DNA of 64,000 bases from Takifugu bimaculatus (taxonomy: Eukaryota; Chordata; Actinopteri; Tetraodontiformes; Tetraodontidae), in NCBI GenBank assembly GCA_004026145.2, contig CP034987.1, forward strand, positions 2,740,014-2,804,013, in the 5' to 3' direction. Position numbers and translations under genes: made by a program. The notes under the pieces were generated by a model. That model did no database searches, was not told the origin of the DNA, and was given only the letters and a program-made list of their open reading frames with translations. Positions 41,801-48,382 of this stretch are shown one piece after another (the first letter of the stretch is position 1; each line of letters begins with the position of its first letter).

Positions 41801-44800
41801 AGAAAACCCCGCGAGGTGTGACGTGGCTCCTGCCGTACATCGGAAACTGGTTCATTTAGCAAAGATGTTCTTGTTTAATCGATGGATTCGACGCTGCTGT
41901 TATTGATAATGAAGCAAAATTCTGAAATCCCCAGATAGGAGGAGGCAAACGGAGGAGAGAGAGTGGATGCAGCCAGACTTTAAGATGCAGAGAGAATAAA
42001 ACGGTCGGGTGGGCAGATAGAGAGAAACAACAGATTTATGGCGGGGAAAGATGAGGTATGGTGCCCTCTCAGGGTCATAAAGGTGGTGAATGGGACCAGA
42101 GACTTAATGGGATGGAGAAACATTGTGATTGGCTCATTATTGTGATGGAGCACATTGCCACGACAATTGGCCTTTTCACCCCCAACCTGCAGCCGTCCTT
42201 ACGCACTCTACTTTTCTATGCGCCACTGCGCTGTGAACTGAGGAGGTGTGTGTGTGTGTGCGCGCGTGTGTGTATTTGTGAGAGTGCAGAAATGGGCATT
42301 TTCCAGTGAAAGTCACAGCCTTGAAGCACATCCTGCAGTTCGGATAAATACCGAATTAGCTAGCTCAGCTCGTCCGTATCTGTCAGAGCCATGTTGGAAA
42401 CACACGGCCGTCAGTGTTTTCTACAGGATTTCCCATCAGGCACTTCATCCCTTTAAGCTGCTCAGTGTTTCCTGTCACTCTCGAAGCGTGCTAGCACGTC
42501 CTCCTCTGATACTGACTCCCTGTTTCTCTCCGTCCGCAGCGGCGCAGAGGCAGCGGAGTCTTCTGCGCCAACTGCCTGACCACCAAGACGTCGCTGTGGA
42601 GAAAGAACGCTAACGGCGGCTACGTCTGCAACGCTTGTGGGTTATACCAAAAACTACATTCGGTGAGTGGAGACGCCTTCAGGTGCAGATACAATCAGGC
42701 CAAGCGAGGCAGGTTAGCTTCAGGAGCTAGCCTCCTATGTTCCGGGAGGACCTGCCCCTATAAACGTTGTGTTCAGCTCATATACGAGATCTAAATCACA
42801 AGGTGGGAAGAGAATTCTTCATAAACTGTGGTGTTTTCTTTCAGCCTCAGGGCGAACTCGGCTGCTAATTATCATTCCCCCCGCCTGCCCCATTAGCATT
42901 AGCTTGCGAAGCCGCAGTTGAAAACCTCGCACATATCCACCGTGAGGGGAAAAGTAGTTCTGATCGGGGCGGGAGTTCCGGACCAGCAGCAGTCACACCG
43001 AGCCAGCTCGCTGGAGTGAGCAATATGACGGAATTAATCAAGTCTACCACCGCAGCCTGGGGAACCTATATGGAAATCTCAAATTTAATCACCGCATGAA
43101 TTACAGATGAGATAAAGAACCAGCCTGGAATTGAGTTGACTTAATATTTAGCGCTCTCACTTGAGAGCCTTTTGTTTTTTCCTTGTTTGCCTCCAGCGGA
43201 GGAGAAGCACATTTCACACTCGACTCCACCTGTTTACCAGGATGACCAGTGTTTAGCTTTCAGAACTCCCCTTGTTCATTCCACAGCATTAATAACGCCG
43301 TTCATAAAGGCGTCGTGTTCACTGATCCGGACACCTTCCAGTGGACCTCCCAGGTCCTGATGATGTCCTTGGTTCCACCCATTCGTCTCATCTTCTTCTC
43401 CCATCACCTCCCAGCAGCCCCTCTGCTCCCGACAGCCCCCTCGGTGCCACGCGTGTTTTATACCTCGTAATAAAAGTTTTATATGCCCGACACACATTAT
43501 TGGAAAGGATAGCAGCTAGTAAAGCACTTCAGAGTGAGGGGAGGCCGGGAAGAGTTATGAATACGGCGGGGAGACGGAGGTGTGGACGTCGATAATGAAT
43601 GAGGACACACGGGCAGATGGGGGCGAGGCATTGATTAGGGGCTGGAGGGGGGGCAGGAATGTTCCATGGAATAAAAGTGAAATGAAGGTTGTTGATCTCT
43701 GAGAGGCCAATCAGCGAAGATCTGAGGCTAAAAATGGCAACGCAGGGTTATTTCAATAAATAACTGCTCTGCTTTCACGCTGAGCTGAGAAATACCACTG
43801 ACTGTAGGTGCTGGTGCGCCCCCTTGTGGCCAGGGCAAAAACCTGCCGCCGCCTCCTGCTAACTCACTTCTGCTCTCTCTCCTGCCCCCTCCAGACACCC
43901 AGACCTCTGAACATCATCAAGCAGAACAACGGGGAACAAATCATCCGACGGCGGACCCGGAAACGCCTCAACCCGGATTCGCTGTCGGCGGAGACTCCGG
44001 CCTCCAAGCAGCGCGTCACCGGCGAGGAGCGGGTGAACGGGGAGGAGTCGGAGAGAACCTGCCCCTCGGTCAAGAACCAGCAGCCGTCCCCTCTCTCGCG
44101 CTCGCCCCGATCCACGCAGGCCTTCCTGGCCAATCAGACGCTGGAGATCCACCGGCGCATGCCTCCCCTGCTCCTCCCCTCACACGCCCCTTCCTCGCTG
44201 GTCGCCGAGGGAAACGGCGGCATCGTCGAGGGGACGATCGTATCAAAGGTGGAGGGGGGTAAAGGAGGAGGGGGGTCAGAGAGAGGCAGCCCCATCGAGA
44301 AGTACATGCGTCCGTCCAAACCCTCCAGTTATTCCCCCCCAGGTTCCCCCATTGAGAAGTACCAGTATCCTCTTTTCTCTTTGCCCCTCCCACTCACCCT
44401 CTCACCTGATCTCACGCCCGAGTCTGATTGGCTGAGATTCTGGACCAAGTACAAGATGGCAGCCGCCTCCGGAGTTCCTGCCGCCATCGGTAGCATTAGC
44501 AGCCCCGCTAGCGTTGGAAATAGCACTCATTACCTGGGCGCCATGGTGACGCCGGTGCGGCATCATCAGCAGAGTTACACGGTGCCGTACTGCACCTCGC
44601 CTTACTCGCCCCTCCCCCCTCCTCCGGCGCCGCTCCATTACCCTCCCCCGCTCCACTCCCAGACCTCCTCGTCCTCGTCCTCGCTGGAGAACGACGCGCC
44701 CCTGGACCTCGCCATACGTCAGAGGGAAGCGGGCGCGCCAAAGGTGTCAACAAACGGCGCGGAGAGGCGGCGGCAGGAGTCGCCCGTGGCCGAGCGGCCG

Positions 44801-45406
44801 AGAGAGAGCTGGAAGGAAGAGAAGGAAGTGGAGGAGCGGGCGGAGGAAGCGGGAAGCTGGAACGAGGACGCCGGGAACCGCCAGACGCTCCGGCCGACGG
44901 CGACGGCGGACGCGGCCACGCAGGACGACCTCGCCAACCGTTGCGTCCACTGCGGGATCTACTTCCTGGATGAGGTCATGTACGCCCTACACATGAGTTG
45001 CCATGGCGAGCAGGGACCATACCAGTGCAGCTTTTGCCTGCACGTGTGCGCCGACCGCTACGACTTCACCACGCACATACAGAGGGGCTTACACAGGTAC
45101 GCGGACAAGACGGCGCCGGCCGCGGCCCACGGGAGGGACGGCCCCCCGCCTGGAGACGGCGCCACGGCGCCGCAGACCGCGTCACCAGAGACGGGGGAGG
45201 ACGGCGACCGGCGCGAGGCCTCGGCGGCGTCCCGTGACGACCAAGGAAGAGAAACAAGAGGCGGCGGCGCCAACGGCGAGAGGGAAGGGAGGCGCGAGAC
45301 GCCGACGGGGGAGGAGTCGGTCTCAGACAGCGGCGCTGGTACGATTGAATCCACAGAGGTCTCAGCGGATCCCAGGAACTCAGAGGAGAACTCCGAGGGT
45401 AACTAA
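12534..45406 (+). CDS. trps1: trps1 gene, whole coding span (nine coding exons)
   Basis: Encodes TRPS1, a nuclear sequence-specific repressor of GATA-dependent transcription that acts in cartilage, hair-follicle and kidney development in vertebrates. Coding exons in my model: 12534-13227, 13460-13572, 15995-16577, 16667-16878, 17239-17305, 17543-17777, 19617-20397, 42540-42662 and 43895-45406. Phases close throughout, giving 1,439 residues plus stop; human is about 1,281-1,294. Predicted finger ligands: C178/C181/H196/H201, C295/C298/H313/H318, C390/C393/H409/H414, C479/C482 with downstream His, C562/C565/H578/H583, C617/C620/H633/H638, C643/C646/H659/H664, GATA C904/C907/C925/C928, then two Ikaros fingers from C1286. 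Identity rests on the GATA finger, the flanking RRRTRKR basic tail, the paired SPIEKY motifs and the C-terminal fingers, all near-identical to known TRPS1. The start is the MVRKKNPP methionine, directly behind a splice acceptor. Whether this is the only trps1 or one of two teleost copies cannot be told here. The least certain boundary is the donor of exon 5. Confidence 0.95.
13228..13459 (+). other. trps1 intron 1 (232 bp)
   Basis: GT-AG intron (gtaact ... ttctcag) between coding exons 1 and 2. The acceptor at 13459 is preferred over the AG at 13467 because it restores the frame across the split codon: 1 nt from exon 1 plus 2 nt from exon 2. Nothing else is recognisable in it. Confidence 0.8.
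13460..13572 (+). CDS. trps1: trps1 coding exon 2 (113 nt linker exon)
   Basis: A short exon completing a split Asp codon and then 37 codons ending NGTYDVQ, which matches the NGTYDVQ block of vertebrate TRPS1. The upstream part is rich in Gln, His and Arg and is poorly conserved. The donor is cag|gtatgt (strong) and the exon ends in phase 0. Both neighbouring exons fit its phase exactly, so it is well supported despite its size. Confidence 0.85.
13573..15994 (+). other. trps1 intron 2 (2.4 kb)
   Basis: GT-AG intron from gtatgt to cgacgacag. It holds AT-rich unique-looking DNA, a G-run near 14709-14722, a short TG-rich patch near 14420-14445 and a pyrimidine-rich patch near 14780-14970. No coding exon or RNA gene was recognised. 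A small open frame on the minus strand near 14.4-14.7 kb has no recognisable domain. Confidence 0.75.
15995..16577 (+). CDS. trps1: trps1 coding exon 3: zinc fingers 2 and 3
   Basis: Starts in phase 0 with VTVGGTLIGIGRKTSDCQGN, colinear with human TRPS1. It contains finger 2 (C295, C298, H313, H318; core RCKFCNFTYMG) and finger 3 (C390, C393, H409, H414; core CCKFCSWSCEW). Between them lie a Pro/Thr stretch and the conserved VGYSIP segment. The tail (residues about 420-463) is a basic Ser/Pro linker like that of mammals but not alignable by eye. The donor is caag|gtaatc and leaves one base of a split Asp codon completed by exon 4. Confidence 0.93.
16578..16666 (+). other. trps1 intron 3 (89 bp)
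   Basis: A very short GT-AG intron (gtaatc ... tatcag). The size is typical of compact teleost introns and the codon split across it (G + AT) closes correctly. The open frame running through it on the + strand is fortuitous. Confidence 0.85.
16667..16878 (+). CDS. trps1: trps1 coding exon 4: finger 4 and Cys-rich segment
   Basis: Encodes VVTSYNCQLCDFRYS and the following PLLLHYQHNH segment, then a Cys-rich stretch ending QKHLGE, colinear with human MVTSYNCQFCDFRYS through EKHLGE. Finger-like ligands are C479 and C482 with His at 503, 506 and 508; a second Cys cluster sits at 513, 514, 518, 521 and 526. The donor ggag|gtgaga follows in phase 0. Phase in (2 nt) and out (0) agree with the flanking exons. 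Confidence 0.92.
16879..17238 (+). other. trps1 intron 4 (360 bp), AT-rich 3' half with octamer motif
   Basis: GT-AG intron (gtgaga ... ctcatcag). The second half (about 16980-17165) is AT-rich, not simple-sequence, and contains an exact POU octamer ATTTGCAT at 17146-17153 and further AT-rich homeobox-like motifs. It looks more like a conserved non-coding element than drifting intron, but that is inference. Confidence 0.7.
17239..17305 (+). CDS. trps1: trps1 coding exon 5 (short; 3' boundary uncertain)
   Basis: Acceptor tcatcag at 17238, then VSHPFACQKPTCHKCC, colinear with human ITYPFACRKSNCSHC. The 3' end is my weakest boundary. The donor ccg|gtacac at 17306 leaves one base and correctly restores the GAT codon at exon 6. 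A better-looking donor aag|gtatcg at 17439 gives the wrong phase. The segment equivalent to human ALLLLHLSPGAAGSSRVK is not recognisable in this model. The frame is open from 17239 to 17781, so retention of the following 237 bp is also possible. Confidence 0.65.
17300..17350 (+). repeat. SINE-like B-box fragment in trps1 intron 5
   Basis: The stretch contains GTTCAAAAC, which fits the RNA polymerase III B-box pattern GWTCRANNC, inside GGCTGCTGGTTCAAAACC and followed by GGGGCCAC. A similar arrangement (GTTGCTGGTTCAACCCC ... GGGGCCA) is found on the minus strand near 7.46-7.51 kb, suggesting two decayed copies of one tRNA-derived family. It is too short to name the family. Confidence 0.35.
17306..17542 (+). 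other. trps1 intron 5 (237 bp, stop-free, phase-neutral)
   Basis: Begins gtacac and ends in a pyrimidine tract and cctcag. Its length is a multiple of three and it has no in-frame stop, so it could be spliced or retained. Translated, its 3' part is hydrophobic and intron-like. It contains a tRNA-like B-box hairpin at 17321-17341 and an 18-bp palindrome at 17469-17486 centred on TGACGTCA. Confidence 0.6.
17469..17486. promoter_or_regulatory. 18-bp perfect palindrome centred on a CRE
   Basis: AACGATGACGTCATCGTT equals its own reverse complement and contains the full CREB/ATF site TGACGTCA at 17474-17481. It lies in trps1 intron 5. Confidence 0.6.
17543..17777 (+). CDS. trps1: trps1 coding exon 6: zinc fingers 5 and 6
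   Basis: Acceptor cctcag, then DVTHLCDQCTFATTDIDVLL, colinear with human VKHQCHQCSFTTPDVDVLL. Finger 5 uses C562, C565, H578 and H583; finger 6 uses C617, C620 and H633, with H638 supplied by exon 7. A VKAE motif at about 595-598 fits the SUMO consensus (hydrophobic-K-x-E) and corresponds in position to VKQE in human. The donor is acag|gtgagg, leaving two bases of an Arg codon. Confidence 0.92.
17778..19616 (+). other. trps1 intron 6 (1.8 kb)
   Basis: GT-AG intron from gtgagg to a long T-tract and tttag. It contains a minus-strand SINE fragment at about 18290-18375, purine-rich DNA near 18640-18790, and a non-repetitive AT-rich stretch at about 19130-19480 that resembles a conserved non-coding element. 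No exon was recognised. Confidence 0.75.
18290..18375 (-). repeat. tRNA-derived SINE fragment (5' head)
   Basis: Read on the minus strand, the segment gives GTGCAGCGGTTAGCGCGG, the A-box head of a common teleost tRNA-derived SINE type, followed by a sequence like its body (GGGTCTTTCTGTGGTG). The usual B-box section between them seems deleted. The element lies inside trps1 intron 6 in antisense orientation. It is a decayed copy, not an active tRNA gene: the cloverleaf cannot be completed. Confidence 0.65.
19617..20397 (+). CDS. trps1: trps1 coding exon 7: finger 7 and Ser/Gly/Glu-rich linker
   Basis: Acceptor after a T-tract at 19616; the first base completes the split Arg of HYRRVH. Finger 7 (C643, C646, H659, H664) reads CRCRRCDFTAPDSTALLDHFN, like human CRQCSFTAADTQSLLEHFN. 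Two SUMO-type motifs follow, IKEE and VKSE, at positions comparable to human IKEE and VKRE. The remainder is a long low-complexity Gly/Ser/Glu linker with the conserved QQYP and ESQSLLR at its end. The donor is gcgg|gtaaga in phase 0, exactly before the RRRGSG of the GATA exon. Confidence 0.92.
20686..20721. repeat. (GT)n microsatellite
   Basis: About 18 GT units just inside trps1 intron 7. Confidence 0.93.
21049..21088. repeat. (GT)n microsatellite
   Basis: About 20 GT units in trps1 intron 7; another short (TG) tract lies near 21162-21180. Confidence 0.93.
21997..22073. repeat. (CA)n microsatellite, about 38 units (longest in the window)
   Basis: Pure CA dinucleotides for about 77 bp in trps1 intron 7. 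The His/Thr or Val/Cys open frames over it are artefacts. Confidence 0.96.
24610..24651. repeat. (CT)n microsatellite, about 21 units
   Basis: Pure CT dinucleotides followed by a short T-run and a (CA) tract. Homopurine/homopyrimidine DNA of this type can adopt triplex structure. Confidence 0.95.
27130..27450 (-). repeat. Possible decayed teleost SINE/LINE tail
   Basis: The plus strand contains GGAGCCTATTCCAG, GGTCACCAGGCCATCGC and GTGGGAGGACAAATGCAAAG, pieces resembling the conserved 3' body of a common teleost retroposon in antisense orientation, as in the better copy at 35.99-36.11 kb. A 12-bp direct repeat (gagaggtcacca) lies at about 27237-27260. The order is rearranged and the match partial. 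The 75-residue open frame over it is not a gene. Confidence 0.4.
31631..31646 (+). promoter_or_regulatory. CTCF-like motif, forward
   Basis: CCATAAGAGGGCGCTG fits the CTCF core CCANNAGRGGGCGCTG. It lies in trps1 intron 7. Confidence 0.5.
32271..32340. repeat. (TG)35 microsatellite
   Basis: Seventy bases of pure TG in trps1 intron 7. Confidence 0.96.
34549..34562 (+). promoter_or_regulatory. CTCF-like motif, forward
   Basis: CCGCTAGGGGGCGC, one base from CCACTAGGGGGCGC. It lies in trps1 intron 7 in the same orientation as the motif at 31631. Confidence 0.5.
35560..35593. repeat. (AC)n microsatellite
   Basis: About 17 AC units in trps1 intron 7. Confidence 0.93.
35990..36112 (-). repeat. Teleost SINE 3' body fragment
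   Basis: On the minus strand this reads CTGGTGACCCTAAATTAACC, then GTGTGAATGGTTGTTTGTCT, GCATGTTAGCCC and GATGAGCTGGACACTTGTCC, the well-known order of the body of an abundant teleost retroposon family. It ends at a C-run and a (GT) tract at 36118-36147. It lies antisense in trps1 intron 7. The 5' tRNA-like head is not attached, though the same family's head may be the fragment in intron 6. Confidence 0.65.
36118..36147. repeat. (GT)n microsatellite abutting a SINE fragment
   Basis: About 15 GT units directly beside the SINE body fragment; a (CA) tract with CG interruptions follows at about 36237-36283. Confidence 0.92.
37380..38120. promoter_or_regulatory. CpG-rich block inside trps1 intron 7
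   Basis: About 740 bp with visibly high G+C and frequent CpG, in contrast to the AT-richer intron around it. It includes a 17-bp GC direct repeat and ends near 38.12 kb. It is unlikely to be coding. An intragenic promoter or CpG-island enhancer is possible but inferred from composition only. Confidence 0.4.
37421..37464. repeat. 17-bp GC-rich direct repeat, 2.6 copies
   Basis: Unit GCCGGGCGCAGCACCCC, two full copies (37421-37437, 37438-37454) and a 10-base partial copy, without mismatches in the full units. Confidence 0.9.
38835..38874. repeat. (TG)n microsatellite
   Basis: About 20 TG units; shorter CA and CT tracts lie at about 38690-38745. Confidence 0.94.
41283..41366 (+). repeat. LINE 3' tail fragment ending in (CATC)n
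   Basis: The sequence GTTACTGTTATAGTGCTGCT followed by GGGATAAATAAAG and a short CATC microsatellite matches the general form of a fish non-LTR retrotransposon 3' end (GGGAT-AATAAAG plus tetranucleotide tail). Only the tail remains. It is followed at once by the hairpin duplication at 41380. Confidence 0.5.
41380..41431. repeat. Tandem duplication of a 26-bp hairpin unit
   Basis: Two perfect 26-bp copies (41380-41405, 41406-41431). Each has arms AACACACAC and GTGTGTGTT around the 7-nt loop TCTACTG, so each copy can fold into a 9-bp stem. Confidence 0.92.
42540..42662 (+). CDS. trps1: trps1 coding exon 8: GATA-type zinc finger
   Basis: Forty-one codons, both ends in phase 0, beginning RRRGSGVFCANC and ending GLYQKLHS. 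It is the DNA-binding GATA finger, C904-X2-C907-X17-C925-X2-C928, with the TTKTSLWRK loop and YVCNACGLYQKLH helix characteristic of TRPS1. TRPS1 differs from GATA1-6 in having a single GATA finger and acting as a repressor. The whole exon appears identical to mammalian TRPS1, which is the strongest single piece of evidence for the gene. In humans, missense changes in this finger cause severe tricho-rhino-phalangeal syndrome. The donor is ttcg|gtgagt. Confidence 0.98.
42663..43894 (+). other. trps1 intron 8 (1.2 kb)
   Basis: GT-AG intron (gtgagt ... ccctccag) between the GATA exon and the last coding exon. It holds unique-looking DNA with no recognised exon, and a minus-strand CTCF-like motif at 43816-43829 about 65 bp before the acceptor. 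The open frame extending upstream of 43895 is intronic read-through. Confidence 0.8.
43816..43829 (-). promoter_or_regulatory. CTCF-like motif, reverse
   Basis: On the minus strand the site and its flank read TGGCCACAAGGGGGCGCAC, nearly the full CTCF consensus. It lies in intron 8, between the GATA exon and the last exon, and faces the two forward motifs in intron 7. Confidence 0.55.
43895..45406 (+). CDS. trps1: trps1 coding exon 9: basic tail, repression region, two Ikaros-type fingers, stop
   Basis: Starts TPRPLNIIKQNNGEQ, directly continuing the GATA domain; RRRTRKR (954-960) is the nuclear-localisation signal. Conserved islands follow: SPIEKYMRPSK (from 1067) and GSPIEKYQYPLF (from 1086), the LRFWTKYK block, and APLDLAIRQ (PLDLA at 1205-1209, resembling a CtBP-type PxDLS motif). 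The C-terminal pair of Ikaros-type fingers, RCVHCGIYFLDEVMYALHMS (C1286, C1289, H1302, H1306) and YQCSFCLHVCADRYDFTTHI (C1314, C1317, H1330, H1336), forms the known repression module. After HIQRGLHR the frame continues for 102 residues of Arg/Glu/Gly/Ala-rich sequence to TAA; human TRPS1 stops about 15 residues after this point. The exon is very CpG-rich (about 44.5-45.5 kb), so antisense open frames are compositional. Confidence 0.95.
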   Translation, partial: TPRPLNIIKQNNGEQIIRRRTRKRLNPDSLSAETPASKQRVTGEERVNGEESERTCPSVKNQQPSPLSRSPRSTQAFLANQTLEIHRRMPPLLLPSHAPSSLVAEGNGGIVEGTIVSKVEGGKGGGGSERGSPIEKYMRPSKPSSYSPPGSPIEKYQYPLFSLPLPLTLSPDLTPESDWLRFWTKYKMAAASGVPAAIGSISSPASVGNSTHYLGAMVTPVRHHQQSYTVPYCTSPYSPLPPPPAPLHYPPPLHSQTSSSSSSLENDAPLDLAIRQREAGAPKVSTNGAERRRQESPVAERPRESWKEEKEVEERAEEAGSWNEDAGNRQTLRPTATADAATQDDLANRCVHCGIYFLDEVMYALHMSCHGEQGPYQCSFCLHVCADRYDFTTHIQRGLHRYADKTAPAAAHGRDGPPPGDGATAPQTASPETGEDGDRREASAASRDDQGRETRGGGANGEREGRRETPTGEESVSDSGAGTIESTEVSADPRNSEENSEGN

Positions 45407-46405
45407 CGCCTCGGCGCCACGTTCTCCTGGACCAACGAGCGTCGCGTCTCCAGGATCCCGGCTCCCCACCAACGGAACATCCTCATGCTGGAGACGGCCC
45501 CGACCCTCCGGCGGCGGGGACCCGGCAGCCTGGCGCCCGGGTTAGAGCGGTCTCATTTAGGGTGGGGTGGGGGGGGTCAGCACTTAAATACAGAACCCAG
45601 CTGCTTGTGTGGTGGACGGTGGACCCCGGACCGGTCCACACCTTTCAGAACCTTCCCGGCCCTCTCTCCGCTGCGTCACCCGACCCAAAACCAAAACTCC
45701 CGACGCTCCGTGGCAGCGCCCCGACACAGACGGGCCTTTTCAGCGCTGCCCACCCGAGACACTGGGGGTTTAAATGTTTGACTATTTGTATTTTCTCTGC
45801 AATGCTGAAAACCAGTTCCAACTGGTCAAACCGGAGCGATCCCGGTCCCACGTGTTCTCTTCGTCCTTTTGGACAGAACCAAGTGACGTTGTTTTCTACC
45901 TTCCTCCGTGCCATGATGCTAGTATGTGCCTGGCTGCCTGCCTAATAGAACAAGTATGGATTAACCGGCTTAACGTTTATAGTAATAATGAGAATAATAA
46001 TACTGGGAATGAGAATTCCGATGTTTACCGTAGTTTCAAACATCCATTGGCTGCGTTTTCTTCTGCGTTGTTTAAGACGAGTGATGAGGACCTTTTGTTT
46101 TTCGGTACTATAAAAGTAGTTTTGGGTTGTTGTTTTTTGTTCTTTGTTTTCGGGGCGTCGGTGTTGCCATGGAGACGTGTTACATGGACGAACTGTCTAA
46201 CAGCGCGTGGAGAAAAAATATGAAAAAGTCCGTCCCCGAAGCGAAAAAACACGGAAACTGATGAAGGTTTGTGCTCAGAATTTCAGTCCTCAGGGGTCAC
46301 ATGTGTTGCACACCCCCCCCCCCCCCGCCGCCTGGCTCCGCCCCCTGACGGGCGGGAGTTCGGGTGGTTTCGGCACGTTCCGTGTCCGTGTCCTGTCATA
46401 CGTCT

Positions 46406-46422
46406 CCAGCAGGGGGCGACGG
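46406..46422 (+). promoter_or_regulatory. CTCF-like motif, forward, in the 3'UTR
   Basis: CCAGCAGGGGGCGACGG fits the CTCF core closely. Being transcribed DNA, it could also simply be UTR sequence. Confidence 0.45.
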
Positions 46423-47689
46423 TCTTAATGCAAAGCTTTTCCAGAAACGTGGGACGGTACTCCGGGGACCCGCCGGGTCTCCTTCCTTTGATGTTTTTCA
46501 GTGTTTTGTTGCCGCCATGTAGCCTGTTAGCATCCCCTGTTAGCATCCCCGAGTGTTTGACTTGCTAAGAATCTACAGACAATAATGAAGAAGTGCGTCG
46601 CTGAGCGCTCCAACATTTAATATGCAAATCAGTGACCACACGTTTGACAACGCCGGCCTTCAAATTTGACTGCTCCCGCGGGTGGACGAGGAGCAGCGGA
46701 GAAGCGGTCGTGTTTATTTTTGTAGAGAGATTGATTCTGCCGGCGTCAACGGGCCAAAAACAAACAGAAGGAGGACGACTCAAGAGTTATTTTTCTATTT
46801 TTGTCCAAAACTCCACTCAGTGCCTGATTTCACCGGCGAGGTTCCTCTGGACGGAGTGATTGTGTCCAACCTGTTGGGTCTTGTAGGGACGATGGACACA
46901 GACAGAACCCAAACCCACCGTCTGGTTGGCCCAGCCGTCTACAGACCGACACAGACCCACGCGTTGCTACGCTAACCAGTGTCAACCTTATTTTGTGTTG
47001 TTTTTTTTTTGCATGTACACGTGCCTCAAACTTTTGTATAAATATTTAATATCGTGGAGATGTTCTCTGCTGCGCCTGGCGTTCCGTTTGCTGTCAGGTC
47101 ACCATAAGTGCCATATCATGGGAGCGGCGTTGCGGTTCACACGAAGGAGTCTTGCTAGCAGCCTTTAGCATTTGTTTGTTTGTTTGTTTAATCGGTAAGG
47201 GAAAACAAAACCTGTCAGATGTACTTGCTTCATGCCTTTATGTGGGTCTCCTCTGTGCTAATGGAGAGAACATTGAACGCATCACGGCTGCCTATGGGAC
47301 CCTTCACGGACGCGTCCTCGTCCCGGCTTTGCGTTTGTGTCCAATGCTAATTGTGTGGACGGGCTCCGATTGTGTCTCTCAGTTGTCCCGCTTTCAGCCT
47401 GTAGCCACGTAGCCCCCAACCCTCGCCAGCGCGCTCGCCGTGCCTGTACACGTTTAAAAACACTACGAAACTCTCCGGAATTATTAGCGTCATTCAGAAA
47501 CGGACTCGTGACAATCACCGCTGCAACACAAAAGCCGAACAAAGAAAGATGGTCCCGCTCGGACTTCTGGGTACTTCCCCGTTTCCATGTTGCGCTCGTC
47601 AAATGAAGGATAACGACGTGGATGAGATGGAGGTGACCGGCTGGCTCCACCGTAATGCCGACGCACGACTGACAAAACCAGTTCTAAAA

Positions 47690-47695
47690 AATAAA
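47690..47695 (+). promoter_or_regulatory. Possible proximal polyadenylation signal
   Basis: An exact AATAAA within the presumed trps1 3'UTR. Use of it would drop both 8-mer miRNA seed matches at 47735 and 47945. The downstream sequence is G-rich, not clearly GU-rich, so it is less convincing than the site at 48383. Confidence 0.35.
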
Positions 47696-48382
47696 AGCCT
47701 CTGGGGGGGGAAGGGGGGGCGTTTACATTCTCTGATGTAGCAAAAAAAAAGGGACTGAGGGACAGGAAGACGGTGCCTTTGGGGCAGAAGGAGGGCCACC
47801 CCCCGTTTAATCCTCCCTCTGACACCCCCCAACCCTCAGCTCCTGTCTTCCACAGCCACCCGTCCTTTGTCGGGGGGGGGGGGGGGTTCCTGCCTGTAGG
47901 ACTGTGGCTCCGCCCTCTTCTAAATAGGAGTCTGTTTGTTTGCCTGTTTACATTGAAGCGCCTCCTGCGTGTCCGTGGGGCGCCTGCACTCCATTTGTTG
48001 AGTTCTCTTGCCAAGGGACGACACACACCAGCGATGGTACGGATCCAGCACACATTATGGGATGTGCTCACTCTGGGAGGTGGGGAGTGGAAGGCCAGTC
48101 TTCGTGGTCAGACGCATCAGTTCTGGACTCTTTATCGATACATTTTAGGTTTTGTTTGGTCTCAGTTGAAAGGCTTTTATAGAACCTTTTTTTTTAGGGT
48201 TTTCCTCATGTTGTATTTTATTCTGCTACCTTTCTATACGTTATTGTTTGTAGGTTTTGTTTCATGCAAAAAAAAAAATCTATATATATATATTTCAACG
48301 ACATATTTTGACAGCCAAGAAAAAAGTTTGTTACACAGCTAAACTTGAAGAAAAATGTCGAGGATGACAAGCGATAATAATT

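Larger units (their letters stand above)
20398..42539 (+). other. trps1 intron 7 (22 kb), preceding the GATA exon
   Basis: GT-AG intron (gtaaga ... cgtccgcag). It contains many CA/TG tracts (main ones listed separately), a CT tract near 24.6 kb, SINE-tail fragments near 27.2 and 36.0 kb, CTCF-like motifs at 31631 and 34549, a CpG-rich block at about 37.38-38.12 kb with 17-bp GC repeats, a LINE tail near 41.3 kb and a tandem hairpin at 41380-41431. I find no further coding exon; open frames here are repeat-driven or lack recognisable domains. Confidence 0.75.

Noticed and set aside
44070..44937. Minus-strand open frames across the last trps1 exon
   Set aside because: Antisense shadows in a CpG-rich coding exon; no conserved domain.
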